A program made the translations under genes and the position numbers. A DNA stretch of 64,000 bases from Acestrorhynchus altus. Taxonomy: Eukaryota; Chordata; Actinopteri; Characiformes; Acestrorhynchidae. Below, one piece after another: positions 1-9,428 of the stretch. The DNA lies in contig CM067524.1 of NCBI GenBank assembly GCA_034509495.1, positions 18,805,215 to 18,869,214 of the forward strand, read 5' to 3'. Each line of letters begins with the position of its first letter. The stretch's first letter is position 1. The notes under the pieces are model-generated. The model saw only the letters and a list, made by a program, of their open reading frames with translations. It was not told the DNA's origin and searched no databases.

Positions 1-1265
1 AGTCATTAATGTCACATTTCTATACAGTAGTTAGAGTAATATGACATTTTTTCTTGTGCCATTGTTTAGCAGCTGACTCTATTTATCAATGTTTGAATCA
101 AACAGCTTTTTCAGAGCACTGGATAAAATGCCATTACCATAAATGAGAATGTGTGCCAAACACTGACACTGCTGGTATACCATTTTTTTATTATTTACAG
201 TTCTGAAAATCTGAAATTGATATATTTTTCTATTATTTAACATTTGTGAACATCAACATGAAAACCTCCCTTATGAAAAAATAAACCAATGACTAACATT
301 AACAGAATTTAATGGTTGGATATTGAGATTCATTGAATTGAACACAGCCAAGCGCTGGATCATGATCAAAAGGAAACGAGGATAACAGCAACTCATCTAG
401 GACAGCAAATCACCTAATGTCCCAGAAGAACATCCAGTGAACTGTGGATCACAGTTAAGGTATGTGTTCATGACTTCACAGTTAGAAAGTGTCTGAGCAA
501 ATGCTGGAGAGCAGCAAGAAAGAAAGAACTGCTAATAGGAACAACAAAATATATTACGGTGGCCCTGACAACCTGAATGTCCTTTTTTATTTTTGTGTCA
601 GTATTTTCCCTTCTCTGATTTTTTATTCTCAAATTTGAACATTGTAAGCAAACAAAGAGAGCAAACAGCACCTTCCTTCTCATTTTCTTATATATCCCAA
701 TATCTGGGTCAGTGACATCATTAGCCCCATCCTCAACTGGACTCTGTATACAGGTTAGGCATGTACATGTGTTTGGTGCAGTAAACATGCACTGGAAAGT
801 TCCATTGACATTTAAACTGGATTTAATTCAAACTAGTGAATTTATGTTTTCTGAACTGGATTAGTCACTGATAATTCCTCACACAATGAGGAGCCTGCCA
901 TGAGTCTTAGATAGGGTAAGTAATCCTGAGATATGAAGCCCACAAAACAGCATGTAGAATCAAGGTTGAGAAAGGTTCTAAGGGCAGACCAGTCTGGACA
1001 ACATAGGTTTAATGAAGTTTAATGTTAATTCTGCAGGAGAAGCAACACTGCTGTCAAAACATTTAGAGTAGTTTTGCTGCCTAAACCAGTGTCTATACCA
1101 ATACTGATCCTGGAGGCACACCTGCTCTGAATATTTTAGATCTTGCCCTACACCCCACACACCTGATTCAACTAATCAGCTCATTAACAAGCCCTTCAGA
1201 ACTGCAAGGGGTGTGTTAAAGCTAAAACACTGGACTATAAAATCTATGTTCATCTGTACATAAGG
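1..1265. other. Upstream non-coding stretch
   Basis: I see no gene here. The sequence is AT-rich with short chance reading frames. Two short stretches resemble dispersed repeats elsewhere in the window: about 700-800 resembles 47225-47340, and about 1085-1240 resembles the 'cctgg(a)g' family also seen near 47.5, 51.0 and 61.2 kb. The rest is unrecognised. Confidence 0.5.
1085..1240. repeat. Fragment of a fish dispersed repeat ('tgatcctggaggca' family)
   Basis: The segment holds 'tgatcctggaggca', then 'cacacctgattcaactaatc', then an A-rich end. The same word order recurs at about 47535-47665, 50985-51075 and 61193-61367. The 61-kb copy keeps both inverted ends, so the family looks like a short non-autonomous TIR element. 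The family assignment is my inference from similarity inside the window. Confidence 0.4.
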
Positions 1266-1277
1266 TAAAGCTGAAAC

Positions 1278-2610
1278 GATCTGGACAGAACTGATGGTAC
1301 CCTTAACTTAATTTTGTTGCACAACCTTTGGGGCAATGACTGCAATCAAAAGATTCCTATAATGAGTCATAGTTAATGAGACTTAAATGAGACTTCTGCA
1401 TCTCTCAGCAGGTATTTTGGCCCACTCCTCATGAGCAAACTGCTCCAATTGTCTCAGGTTTGAAGGGTGCCTTTTCCAGATGGCATGTTTCAGCTCCTTT
1501 CAAAGATGCTCAATAACATTGAGGTCAGGGCTCATAGAAGGCCACTTCAGAATAGTCTGAAGTCCATTCTTGGGTGTTTTTAGCTGTGTGTTTTGGGTCA
1601 TTATCCTGTTGCAAGACCCATGACCTGTGACTGAGACCAAGCTTCTAACACTGGGCAGCACATTTCTCTCTAGAATCCCTTGATAATCTTGAGATTTCAT
1701 TGTACCCTGCACAGATTCAAGACGCAGTATGCAGTAAAGCAGCCCCAGAACATAACAGTCCATGTTTCACAGTAGAGACAGTGTATTTTTCTTGATATGC
1801 TTCATTTTTTTTTGTATATGAACATGATGTGCCTGATGTGCCTTGCCAAAAAGTTCCCATCTGTCCATAGGACTTTCTCTTGTGGCTTGTCAACATGTAG
1901 TTTGGCAAATTCCAGTGTGGCTTTTTTATGACATGTTTTCAACAATGGTGTTCTCCTTGGTCATCTCCCATTAAGTCCACTTTGGCTCAAACAGACAGAT
2001 GGTGTGATCTGACACTGATGTTCCTTGAGCTTGAAGTTCATCTTTAATCTCTTTAGAAGTTTTTCTAGGCTCTTTTGTTACCATTCATATTATCCGTGTC
2101 TTTGATTTGTCTTCAATTTTCCTCCTGTGGCCACGTCCAGGGAGGTTGGCTACAGTCCCATGGATCTTCAATTTCTGAATAATATGTGCAACTAGTCACA
2201 GGAACATCAAGCTGATTGGAGATGGTCTTATAACCTTTACCTTTAACATGCTTGTCTATAATTTTCTTTCTAATCTCCTGACAAAACTCTTTCCTTCGCT
2301 TCCGCTTGTCCATGTTGAGTGTGGTTCACACCATGTCACCAAATAGCACAGTGACTAGCTGTAGCCCTTGATTGTAGACACCTGTGATGCCAATTAGTAG
2401 ACACACCTTGATTTAACATGTCCCTTTGGTCACACTATTTTCAAGGATACCATCAATTTTGTCCAGGCCTGTTTAATGAGTTTACTTTTTAAAATAATGG
2501 TTCAAAATCAATGTTTATTATTGGATTTTATTTATTAGATTCAAATAACCATTGTGGGTTTTTCTTTCATTAACCAAGGGGTACCAACAATTTTGTCCAT
2601 GTGTGTAAGC
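1278..2610 (-). mobile_element. Tc1-like DNA transposon, decayed
   Basis: The ends are inverted repeats: 'ctggacagaactgatggtac' near 1281 matches the complement of 'ggtaccaacaattttgtcca' near 2580-2600. A second inner copy ('caattttgtccaggcctg', about 2453-2470) gives the nested repeat layout typical of fish Tc1 elements. The matching inner repeat on the left end is not apparent. Between them, on the minus strand, lies a broken transposase reading frame. Tc1 elements move by cut-and-paste into TA sites. This copy cannot encode an intact enzyme. Confidence 0.8.
1500..2313 (-). pseudogene. Tc1-like transposase relic
   Basis: Translation starts at 2313 with a basic N-terminus (MDKRKRRKEF) followed by KGYKTISNQLDVPVTS, the helix-turn-helix typical of Tc1 transposases. 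The frame then breaks at stops and frameshifts. A separate piece ending near 1500 reads WPSMSPDLNVIEHL, the conserved block around the last acidic residue of the DDE catalytic triad. The middle, carrying the other catalytic Asp residues, is scrambled. No function is expected now. Confidence 0.8.
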
Positions 2611-2611
2611 A

Positions 2612-3081
2612 TAGTCTATTAGCACTATACATTGTATACTCTGAAAGGGCCCTTATGCAGGTTTCAAGAAACCTGACCTGTTAAGAGATGGTGAACACAA
2701 CAGCACAATGATTTATTCCCTGAAGAAAACTTTGTTCCCCTTAGATCTGCCTTTCATTCCCGGCAGGCTAAAATCTGCATCAGACCTGCATCAGGGGTGT
2801 GATGGTGTTAGCATTTCAGTATACACTTAGTTTGATGTTTTTGTAATGAGCTCTTATGAGTTTATTAGTCACTGCCTGTGTTAAGTAGTTAGCATTTTGA
2901 TCAGCTGACCAATATTAAATATGTTTCTTTGAAGGAGGTTTACCCAAAGCTTTACTTTACTGAGCTTTCTAAGTGATGATTTATGTTGAAGTTATGTTGT
3001 TCCATTTATTGTCAATACTGTCATTCAAACAGTTCAGAGCATTATATACAGAAATACCAAAAGTCATTGGCTAGAAGTATG
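2612..3081. other. Spacer between two transposons
   Basis: AT-rich sequence with no recognisable gene or repeat boundary. It contains 'ctgcatcagacctgcatcagg' near 2775, a short direct duplication only. Confidence 0.4.
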
Positions 3082-3083
3082 TA

Positions 3084-3850
3084 CACTGCTCAAAAAAATA
3101 AAGGGAACACTTAAACAACACAATATAACTACAAGTAAACTTCTGTGAAATGAAACTGTCCACTTAGGAAGCAACACTGATTGACTATCAATTTCACATG
3201 CTGATGTGCAAATGGAATAGACAACAGATTGAAATTATTGTCAATTATCTAGACACACTCAATAAAGGAGTGGTTCTGCAGGTGGAGACCACAGAACACT
3301 TCTCAGTACCTATGCTTTCTGGCTGATGTTTTGGTCACTTTTGAATGTTGGTGGTGCTTTTATTCGTGGTAGCATGAGACGGACTCTACAACCCATACAA
3401 GTGGCTCAGGTAGTCCATCTCATCCAGGATGGCACATCGATGCGAGCTGTGGCAAGAAGGTTTGCTGTGTCTGTCAGCGTAGTGTCCAGAGCCTGGAGGC
3501 GCTACCAGGAGACAGGAGTTGGCGGATGCTTTAGTCCAGGTCTGGGAGGAGACCATCATCAGGAGCATGCCCAGATAATATAGGGAGGTCATACAGGCAT
3601 GTGGAGGCCCACACAATACTGAGCCTCATTTTGACTGGTTTTAAGGACATTACATCAAAGTTGGATTAGTATATGACTCCAAATCCAGGCCTCCATTGGT
3701 TAATAAATTTAATTTGCATTGATAATTTTGTGTGATTTTGTTGTCAGCACATTCAACTTTGTACTGAACAAAGTATTCAATGAGAATATTTCATTCATTT
3801 TGATCTAGGATGTGTTATTTGAGTGTTCCCTTTATGTTTTTTGAGCAGTG
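3084..3850 (+). mobile_element. TA-flanked mariner/Tc1-type element, internally deleted
   Basis: The left end starts CACTGCTCAAAAAA at 3084. The right end is its inverted copy finishing TTTTTTGAGCAGTG at 3850. Both ends are bordered by TA (3082-3083 and 3851-3852), the target duplication of the IS630-Tc1-mariner superfamily. At 767 bp it is about half the length of an autonomous element, so an internal deletion is likely. It keeps only the 5' part of a transposase gene. Confidence 0.9.
3374..3583 (+). pseudogene. Truncated transposase, DNA-binding part only
   Basis: From the ATG at 3374 the frame reads MRRTLQPIQVAQVVHLIQDG then TSMRAVARRFAVSVSVVSRA and WRRYQETG, a clear helix-turn-helix of the Tc1/mariner type. 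It stops soon after, and no catalytic DDE region follows. The preserved piece could bind the element's own ends if translated, but that is inference. A longer in-frame start at 3326 exists; I prefer 3374 because homology begins there. Confidence 0.75.
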
Positions 3851-3999
3851 TATTTCATGAGGTGGCATTACCTGAAGGGACCTGTATAAGTAATGATGTC
3901 CTATCTTGGGAGTGAGGTTGAACACTGTCCTGCATGCCCATGGTTTGAGCAATATTACTTTCAACAGACAGTCTTTTGAAATGTCTGTCTGTTTATGAC

Positions 4000-4375
4000 T
4001 GTTTTGAACTTGGGACCATGCAGTGGCACACCAGACACAGCAGCCCAGTGGACTTATGAGAAACTGTCCAGAACTGCAACACTGCTGTCTTTAATCCACT
4101 TGTACAAGCGCGACACACATTAACACACCACCACCATGTCAGTGTCACTGCAGTGCAGAGAATAACCCAGCACCCATATAATACCTGCTCTTTGGCGGTC
4201 CTTTGGGGTCGTGGCCATTGAAGGTCAGGGTGAAAGAAGGCTAACAGAGTATACAGAAAAAGAAAAGGACTACAGTATGTAATTATAGAATCTTTTATGG
4301 TAAGACAAGCTGATAAAATGGACATTGAATGTAGAAACAAGGAGGTTGTCATAATGTTATGGTCAGATTCACTTA
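4000..4375. repeat. Fragment of 'GATCAGCCATAACATT' TIR element
   Basis: The segment carries the family's landmarks in order: 'accaccaccatgtcagtgtc', 'ataatacctgctctt', 'gaccattgaag'-like text, and the terminal 'ataatgttatggtcag'. The same landmarks occur at 22645-22926 and in the split copy at 36946-37985. Only the right half is kept. The 119-residue minus-strand reading frame inside it (3993-4352) is not a gene. Confidence 0.7.
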
Positions 4376-4840
4376 TTGGGTTTTAAAGTTATTTTAGAAC
4401 TTTGCTACATCATATTAAAATCTTTTAACCTGTTTTGGAACTTTAAAATAATGTACTATGTATAGAAATAATGTACATGTTTAGTGGATATAGTATTATA
4501 TAGACTAAGCTTCCTATGCTTTCTGTGCTGTTTTATTTGAGGTGGTAGGGGGTCTGTGGTTTCAACTCTGCATCTCCCATGGTCTTTGATTCAGCCCAGC
4601 AGTCCTAGTATGGGTGTGTGAGTGTAGTGCGCTGTGTAGTCTGTGTCTCATTAACTCTACTCTTTCATATGACCTCCCCCCATCTCTCCACCTTCCCTTG
4701 AGACCCCTGTCAGCAAATCAAGCTAATCAACCTCTCCTCTAACCTTGCGTTTACTCTGTATGTCTTTCCAACTGCTTCTGTGAGGTAAAGTATGTGTATG
4801 TGTATGTGTGTGTGTGTGTGTGTGTGGTCATGCATGAGAG
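4376..4840. other. Non-coding, with a short (TG)n
   Basis: No gene is recognised. A (GTAT/GT)n microsatellite of about 36 bp sits at 4793-4826. The rest is unremarkable. Confidence 0.4.
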
Positions 4841-4849
4841 TATATCAAA

Positions 4850-5085
4850 GGTAAGCCTAAACTCACTCCTGCATCTAATTACGGAGACCAAAGTTGTCAG
4901 TGATGTGCTCTGAGGCTCAAGCCGTTTGCTGGGCTAATTGCTTTATTATAAGAAAATCCCTGTAGCACTAACATGACTTTACCAGAGCCCATTAGTGGGA
5001 TCCTTTTCTGAAGGCTTCTCCCAAAGGGACCCTGAATGCACCCTATTCAGCGCTCCTTTGGGACGAATTGTTATTTAGATTTTCT
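4850..5085. promoter_or_regulatory. Candidate conserved non-coding element
   Basis: This block is unlike its surroundings: low in simple repeats, balanced in composition, and holding homeodomain-type words such as 'gggctaattgctttattat' and 'cccattagtgggatcc'. No reading frame or transposon similarity explains it. It lies about 6.7 kb beyond the vgf promoter, on the gene's 3' side. Enhancer function is only an inference; I cannot test cross-species conservation. Confidence 0.25.
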
Positions 5086-7441
5086 GCTTAAGTGTAGAAG
5101 TGCTTGGTCTGTGTTGGTTTCAGAGGTGAATGTTTCATTTACTGTTCTATTCTTAATGTTGTTAGTTTGTATGGGAAGTGTTTAGGTGTAGCCCTGTGCA
5201 GAAATGAAATGTGTGAACTGTGTATGATGTAGAAAAAAGTAGACCTCAAAATCATGTCTTCCCCAAGACGCAATTAAAAGCCAAATGTTAATAAAAAATA
5301 GTCGTTTTTATTTAATTCTCTCTGTGTAGCAAAACTAGCCATCAACATGCGGTTATTTACATCCAGCAAACGCATGTTTATTACGGTACGTACAAGGTAC
5401 ATCTAGAAATGACAAACAGCTGATTTTCCTTATACAAGACATGTTTTTCCTATGGTATGCTAGTCATTTATCTTTTTACCTTTTTTTATACTTTTTTTGA
5501 ATGCTCATAATGTCTTCAAAGAAGAAACACATTTTAGATGCAAGTTCACATAAACGTGCAGACACTTGTCTCCTCCACTGTTTCAGATCACTTGGTCCAT
5601 TGTACTATCCTCTTTTCTTCCCAGATTTAAAAAAATCATTTAAAAGAATTAGAATTAGAATGTCAAGAACTACCCCCCTCCTCCACCACCACCTCATTCT
5701 GTCTTTTCTTTATTTATCACCCTCACTCTCATGTGGGATAAGGTAACACACAATTTGGGTCTTTATGGTTTGGGCCAGAATTTTCAATTGATGTTGATAA
5801 ATGTATCCAATTTTGTTCTTTTCCAATATTTAAATACATAAAAATGTTGTTGAAGAACTTTTATTCAAACTAGTTAAAAGGGTGACTTCTAAGACGTTTT
5901 CTAAATGGTCTCGCTCTGAGTGCACCCAGGAGTTCCAGGACTTCAGTGAGAATAATGAATCATTGATGGTCTCATGCTGTTCATGTGTACTATACGCTTT
6001 GTCCAGTAGCAATAAATCTGACCTCACTGAGAAATGTGATTTTGGTCCCAGCTGGACTCCTAACTATTGTGTGAGGGTACATATCGATCAAAAGCTTCAA
6101 GGGATGTGCGAGACAGAATCAATTTCAATTAGAAGATTGTCAATGCTGCTTAGAAAGAACTTTCATTGACTCCGAAATCTCTTCTTGTGCAGATTGTTCA
6201 GTTGTTTACATGGAGGAAATGTCTAAAAGACAACATCTCATTCATGTGTTTCATACTCATTAATCAACTGACATCTGGTAGAGTTAGGAGCAAACATGGG
6301 TCACTGGGAAGTAATTTTATATGACAATATTTTTCACAACTTAATAACATGTCTGTTTTTACTATTAAACTGACCAAAGTGGTATGGCTCCATTTTATAC
6401 AAATTTGTGTATCTCTAAAAATTCCTGTGACCAGGATCAAACCTGCTAACCCAACAATGACAAAACTGCTGCTTGTCTCAAAAAGGGAATGAGAATGTTA
6501 ATAAGGCAATAAATAACTGTATTCAAAACATCTCCTATTAAATAGTTGTTGTTTTTCTTAGAAATTCTCGGAATGTATGAGCGTTCCTTACACCATCTTT
6601 CAGTCTTTTTGCGTAGAAAAATGATTTAAAAAACACATTTAAAGGAAACAAAATGTCAGACTAAATCTATGTACAGTACTGAATGTGTTCTTATCATTAC
6701 ACATGAACACACACATTAAATGCTTAACCAGAATACTTCTAAATACAGTTAAGACACAATACATTTGTTCAGTTGGATGAATCAAATCGGAACACTTTCA
6801 AACAATATGCCACTGATTTTCGACTCTAAGATTTTTTTGTTTACGGAGTTGAATAAACATGCTCTTGGTGCATGCATTCTTTAAAGGTGCAATTTCAACA
6901 TTTTTTGCTGTTCTTCTGTCTCATAATGAAATGATCATGTTTAAAAAAATTCAGAACTTTACAATCAAAACATAAAGGTAAGGCTTACAAAGGGATGTCC
7001 CATTGATCTCTACTTTTTAAAGGCCTTCTCGGAGTATGGAAAGAATTTAAATTAGATATTTGAGCCCTGTATGAACCCGACATAATAGACAAAAGCACCC
7101 TTTCCTCACATCATTCCCACTGTCTCTCAGTCTTTTCAGGGGAGGAGTAGATGAGGTGAAATGAATGTGAAGAGGAGCCTCAACATCATCTCTTGTTACA
7201 TTCTGATTGAAACAGAACCTGTGGTGTTCATCAGGAGTGATGAACAGCACTGAAAATGGCAACAGTCTTCATGAAAATTGTTCAAATGAACTAAATGGGG
7301 AAAGACACAAATTTGACTTGACTAACAGATTTTTGTTAATGAAATCAAAATATGGAAGGGTGGCAAAAACAGTCTTTCAGTTGTTCCCTTTCTTACTGTC
7401 TCTATTGTTCATTCTCATCGCTTGTTCCTTTATCTGTATCT
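5086..7441. other. Region downstream of vgf, probably including its 3' UTR
   Basis: No protein gene is recognised. The part next to 7442 should hold the vgf 3' UTR (minus strand). The only canonical polyadenylation hexamer I noticed on that strand is at 5860-5865 (tttatt on the plus strand), which would give a 3' UTR of about 1.58 kb. I am unsure of it. Short frames here (5501-5746, 5882-6169, 7047-7262, 7207-7485) have no recognisable features. Confidence 0.35.
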
Positions 7442-9388
7442 TCACTGAAACATTTGGGGACCTTTCAGGAAAACCTTCTTTATGAAGTTTTCTAGCTCTT
7501 CATCACTGTCCCGCTGTGGCTGTGCCAACTGGCTGTAATAGTCACCCTGTCTGGTGACTACAGAACCTGGGGGTGGGTAATAGAAGGCAGGCCGACGACG
7601 CAGAGGAGACCGGGGTTTCGGCATGGGTACGGCTTGGAAAGTCCGGGCATGAGGGACAATGTAGTTAGGGAAGTAGAGGTTCCGGCGGAATGCCGGAGGA
7701 GCTCTTGGGCGAGGTTGTGTCCAGGGACGGTATCTTTGTTTGAGGGGGTAATCAAAGTCATAGTCCAATGAATTCCCCAGGATGTCATTAAGGGAATAGG
7801 AGGACTTGGCATAGTAACGTGGTTTAGATTTGGGAGGTGGGAGGTAGATGGGGTAGTAGTTACTGTAAGGCTTTTTGTAGAACCGGTAGGAGGGGTAGGT
7901 CCGAAAGGGCCACTGTTCCTGGATCCAAAAGTCTTGCTTACTGGGCTTAACAGAGGCTCTGTCCTTAAACCATGCTTTAAATGGGTTTGTGTTGGGTTTT
8001 GGTGCTTTTGAAGGGGGTGTTGTTCTTAAGACAGATGAAGGAGCAACAGGGGCTGGAAGAGGTACAAGAGGTCTTTGCCACTGCAGGTTTTCAGGGGCAT
8101 CTTTTTTCTTCTTCTTCTCCACATCACTGATTATATCTACCACATCATCTGCAGGAAGGTGCAGCTTACTAGAAATTTCAATCAACTTGTCAATAGTTTG
8201 TGGGTCAATATCATCGTCATCATCACTATCTTCCTCTGAGCGTTTATCTTCTGCCGCATTATTATCCTGATACTTCTTTCCATCTTGCTTAACCATGTAC
8301 TGCAAGACCATGTCTGAAGCAATGTCTGCAAGTTTCTCTTCTTCTGCCTTAGCTCTTTGGGCTTCAGCTGCCTGTCTACGCACCTCCTCCTGTTCAGCTT
8401 TAGCCCTAGCTTCTTCTTCTTCAGGACTCAATAGCTCCTCATCTTCTTCATCATCAACATTTTCCACATCTTGGTCTTCAAGATCTTCAGTAAAATCATC
8501 CATGAAGTTCCCTCCTTTATACACTGGCCGATTCTTGTCCTTTTCCTGTTCTTGCTGCCACTTGAGCTTCTTCTTGGACAGGGCAAGGTTATAGCCCTTG
8601 GCTTTGGGCTTGATCTCATTATTCATCAGGCCATTTCGGTCAAGGTAGTCGAGGTAATCACCTCGGCTTTCCCTTTGTCCAGTTAAGGAGTCACGTTCTC
8701 TTTTAGTGGCCGTGCTATAGCTCTGAAACTCCTTAAGCATGGTCTCTAGATTCTTCAACTCTTCTGGATTCAGCTGCTCTTCCTTCTCCCCATCTGTTCC
8801 TCTCTCTGACTCCTGCTGCCCTTCCTTGCTCACCACCTCTTTTGTTACTGCCTGTGGTTCTCTCACAGGCACTGTTTGACTGGTAGTACGACTTGTCACC
8901 TTTTCTGTGAGTCTTTCTTCTTCCTCTGTTCTTTTTCTCTCTTCATCCTCCTCCCTCTCTCGTTCCTCTCTGCCCTGGGCTGCGGCAGCTGCCATTACCA
9001 GCTCCAGCTCCTGATGTCCATCTCTGTCTCTGTCAGCCCCTTCATTGTCCCTCACCTCCTCTGCTTTTTCCTCCTCTCCATTTCCTTCACTCCTCATCTT
9101 CCCCTGAGGCTTGTTGAGGGCTTCTAAGAGCACGGCTGCCAGGGTTTTCGGGTCAACGTCTTTGAAAAGTTCATCTTCCTCTTCATCCTGTTCCAGTTGC
9201 TGACCATCTCCTGCTTCGGTGGACTGAATCTCTGTCCTTGTGTGTTCAGAAGAAGGTGGCCCATAGTGACTGCGTAGCAGTTCTTTGTCTTCAGTCACAG
9301 GGCTGGTGTTTGCGCACTCAAACATGAGGCTGAAGAGGATGAACAGAAGCACAATTGGGGCACTTGAAGTGTTTTGGCACCGGATCAT
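7442..9388 (-). CDS. vgf: VGF neurosecretory precursor (single coding exon)
   Basis: 648-residue secreted precursor; human VGF is 615. In neurons and endocrine cells VGF enters dense-core granules and is cut at basic sites into peptides such as NERPs, TLQP-21 and NAPP/AQEE forms. Seen here: a hydrophobic signal peptide (about 1-26); ELFKDVDPKTLAAVLLEAL (73-91), matching the mammalian ELFQGVDPRALAAVLLQAL block; a Glu/Arg-rich coiled-coil-like stretch (322-352); EKLADIASDMVLQYMV (351-366), the NERP-2 region; IDPQTIDKLIEISSKLHLPA (394-413), nearly identical to mammals; KKKKK (425-429) followed by DAPE, the position of mammalian NAPP; a Tyr-rich part (about 492-553); FPNYI (573-577); ARTFQ, the TLQP position (581-585); RRR (597-599); and the C-terminal EELENFIKKVFL (630-641). 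The start is the first ATG after a good splice acceptor, with G at -3. It is uninterrupted and clearly functional. The antisense frames inside it are shadows. Confidence 0.97.
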   Translation of the reverse strand: MIRCQNTSSAPIVLLFILFSLMFECANTSPVTEDKELLRSHYGPPSSEHTRTEIQSTEAGDGQQLEQDEEEDELFKDVDPKTLAAVLLEALNKPQGKMRSEGNGEEEKAEEVRDNEGADRDRDGHQELELVMAAAAAQGREEREREEDEERKRTEEEERLTEKVTSRTTSQTVPVREPQAVTKEVVSKEGQQESERGTDGEKEEQLNPEELKNLETMLKEFQSYSTATKRERDSLTGQRESRGDYLDYLDRNGLMNNEIKPKAKGYNLALSKKKLKWQQEQEKDKNRPVYKGGNFMDDFTEDLEDQDVENVDDEEDEELLSPEEEEARAKAEQEEVRRQAAEAQRAKAEEEKLADIASDMVLQYMVKQDGKKYQDNNAAEDKRSEEDSDDDDDIDPQTIDKLIEISSKLHLPADDVVDIISDVEKKKKKDAPENLQWQRPLVPLPAPVAPSSVLRTTPPSKAPKPNTNPFKAWFKDRASVKPSKQDFWIQEQWPFRTYPSYRFYKKPYSNYYPIYLPPPKSKPRYYAKSSYSLNDILGNSLDYDFDYPLKQRYRPWTQPRPRAPPAFRRNLYFPNYIVPHARTFQAVPMPKPRSPLRRRPAFYYPPPGSVVTRQGDYYSQLAQPQRDSDEELENFIKKVFLKGPQMFQ

Positions 9389-9428
9389 GACCGTGGAGAT
9401 CAGGAGATGAGGTGTGAAGGTGATGCGC
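9389..9428 (-). other. vgf: vgf exon 2 leader with 3' splice site
   Basis: On the minus strand a pyrimidine-rich run ends 'gtttttgtaaag' just before 9428, a plausible acceptor. The 40-nt leader to the ATG at 9388 has no upstream ATG. VGF genes keep the whole protein in one 3' exon behind non-coding 5' exons, which fits. Extra small 5' exons inside the intron cannot be excluded. Confidence 0.65.

Noticed and set aside
7558..9127. Sense and antisense frames overlapping vgf
   Set aside because: Shadows of the vgf coding exon caused by its acidic, repetitive codons.
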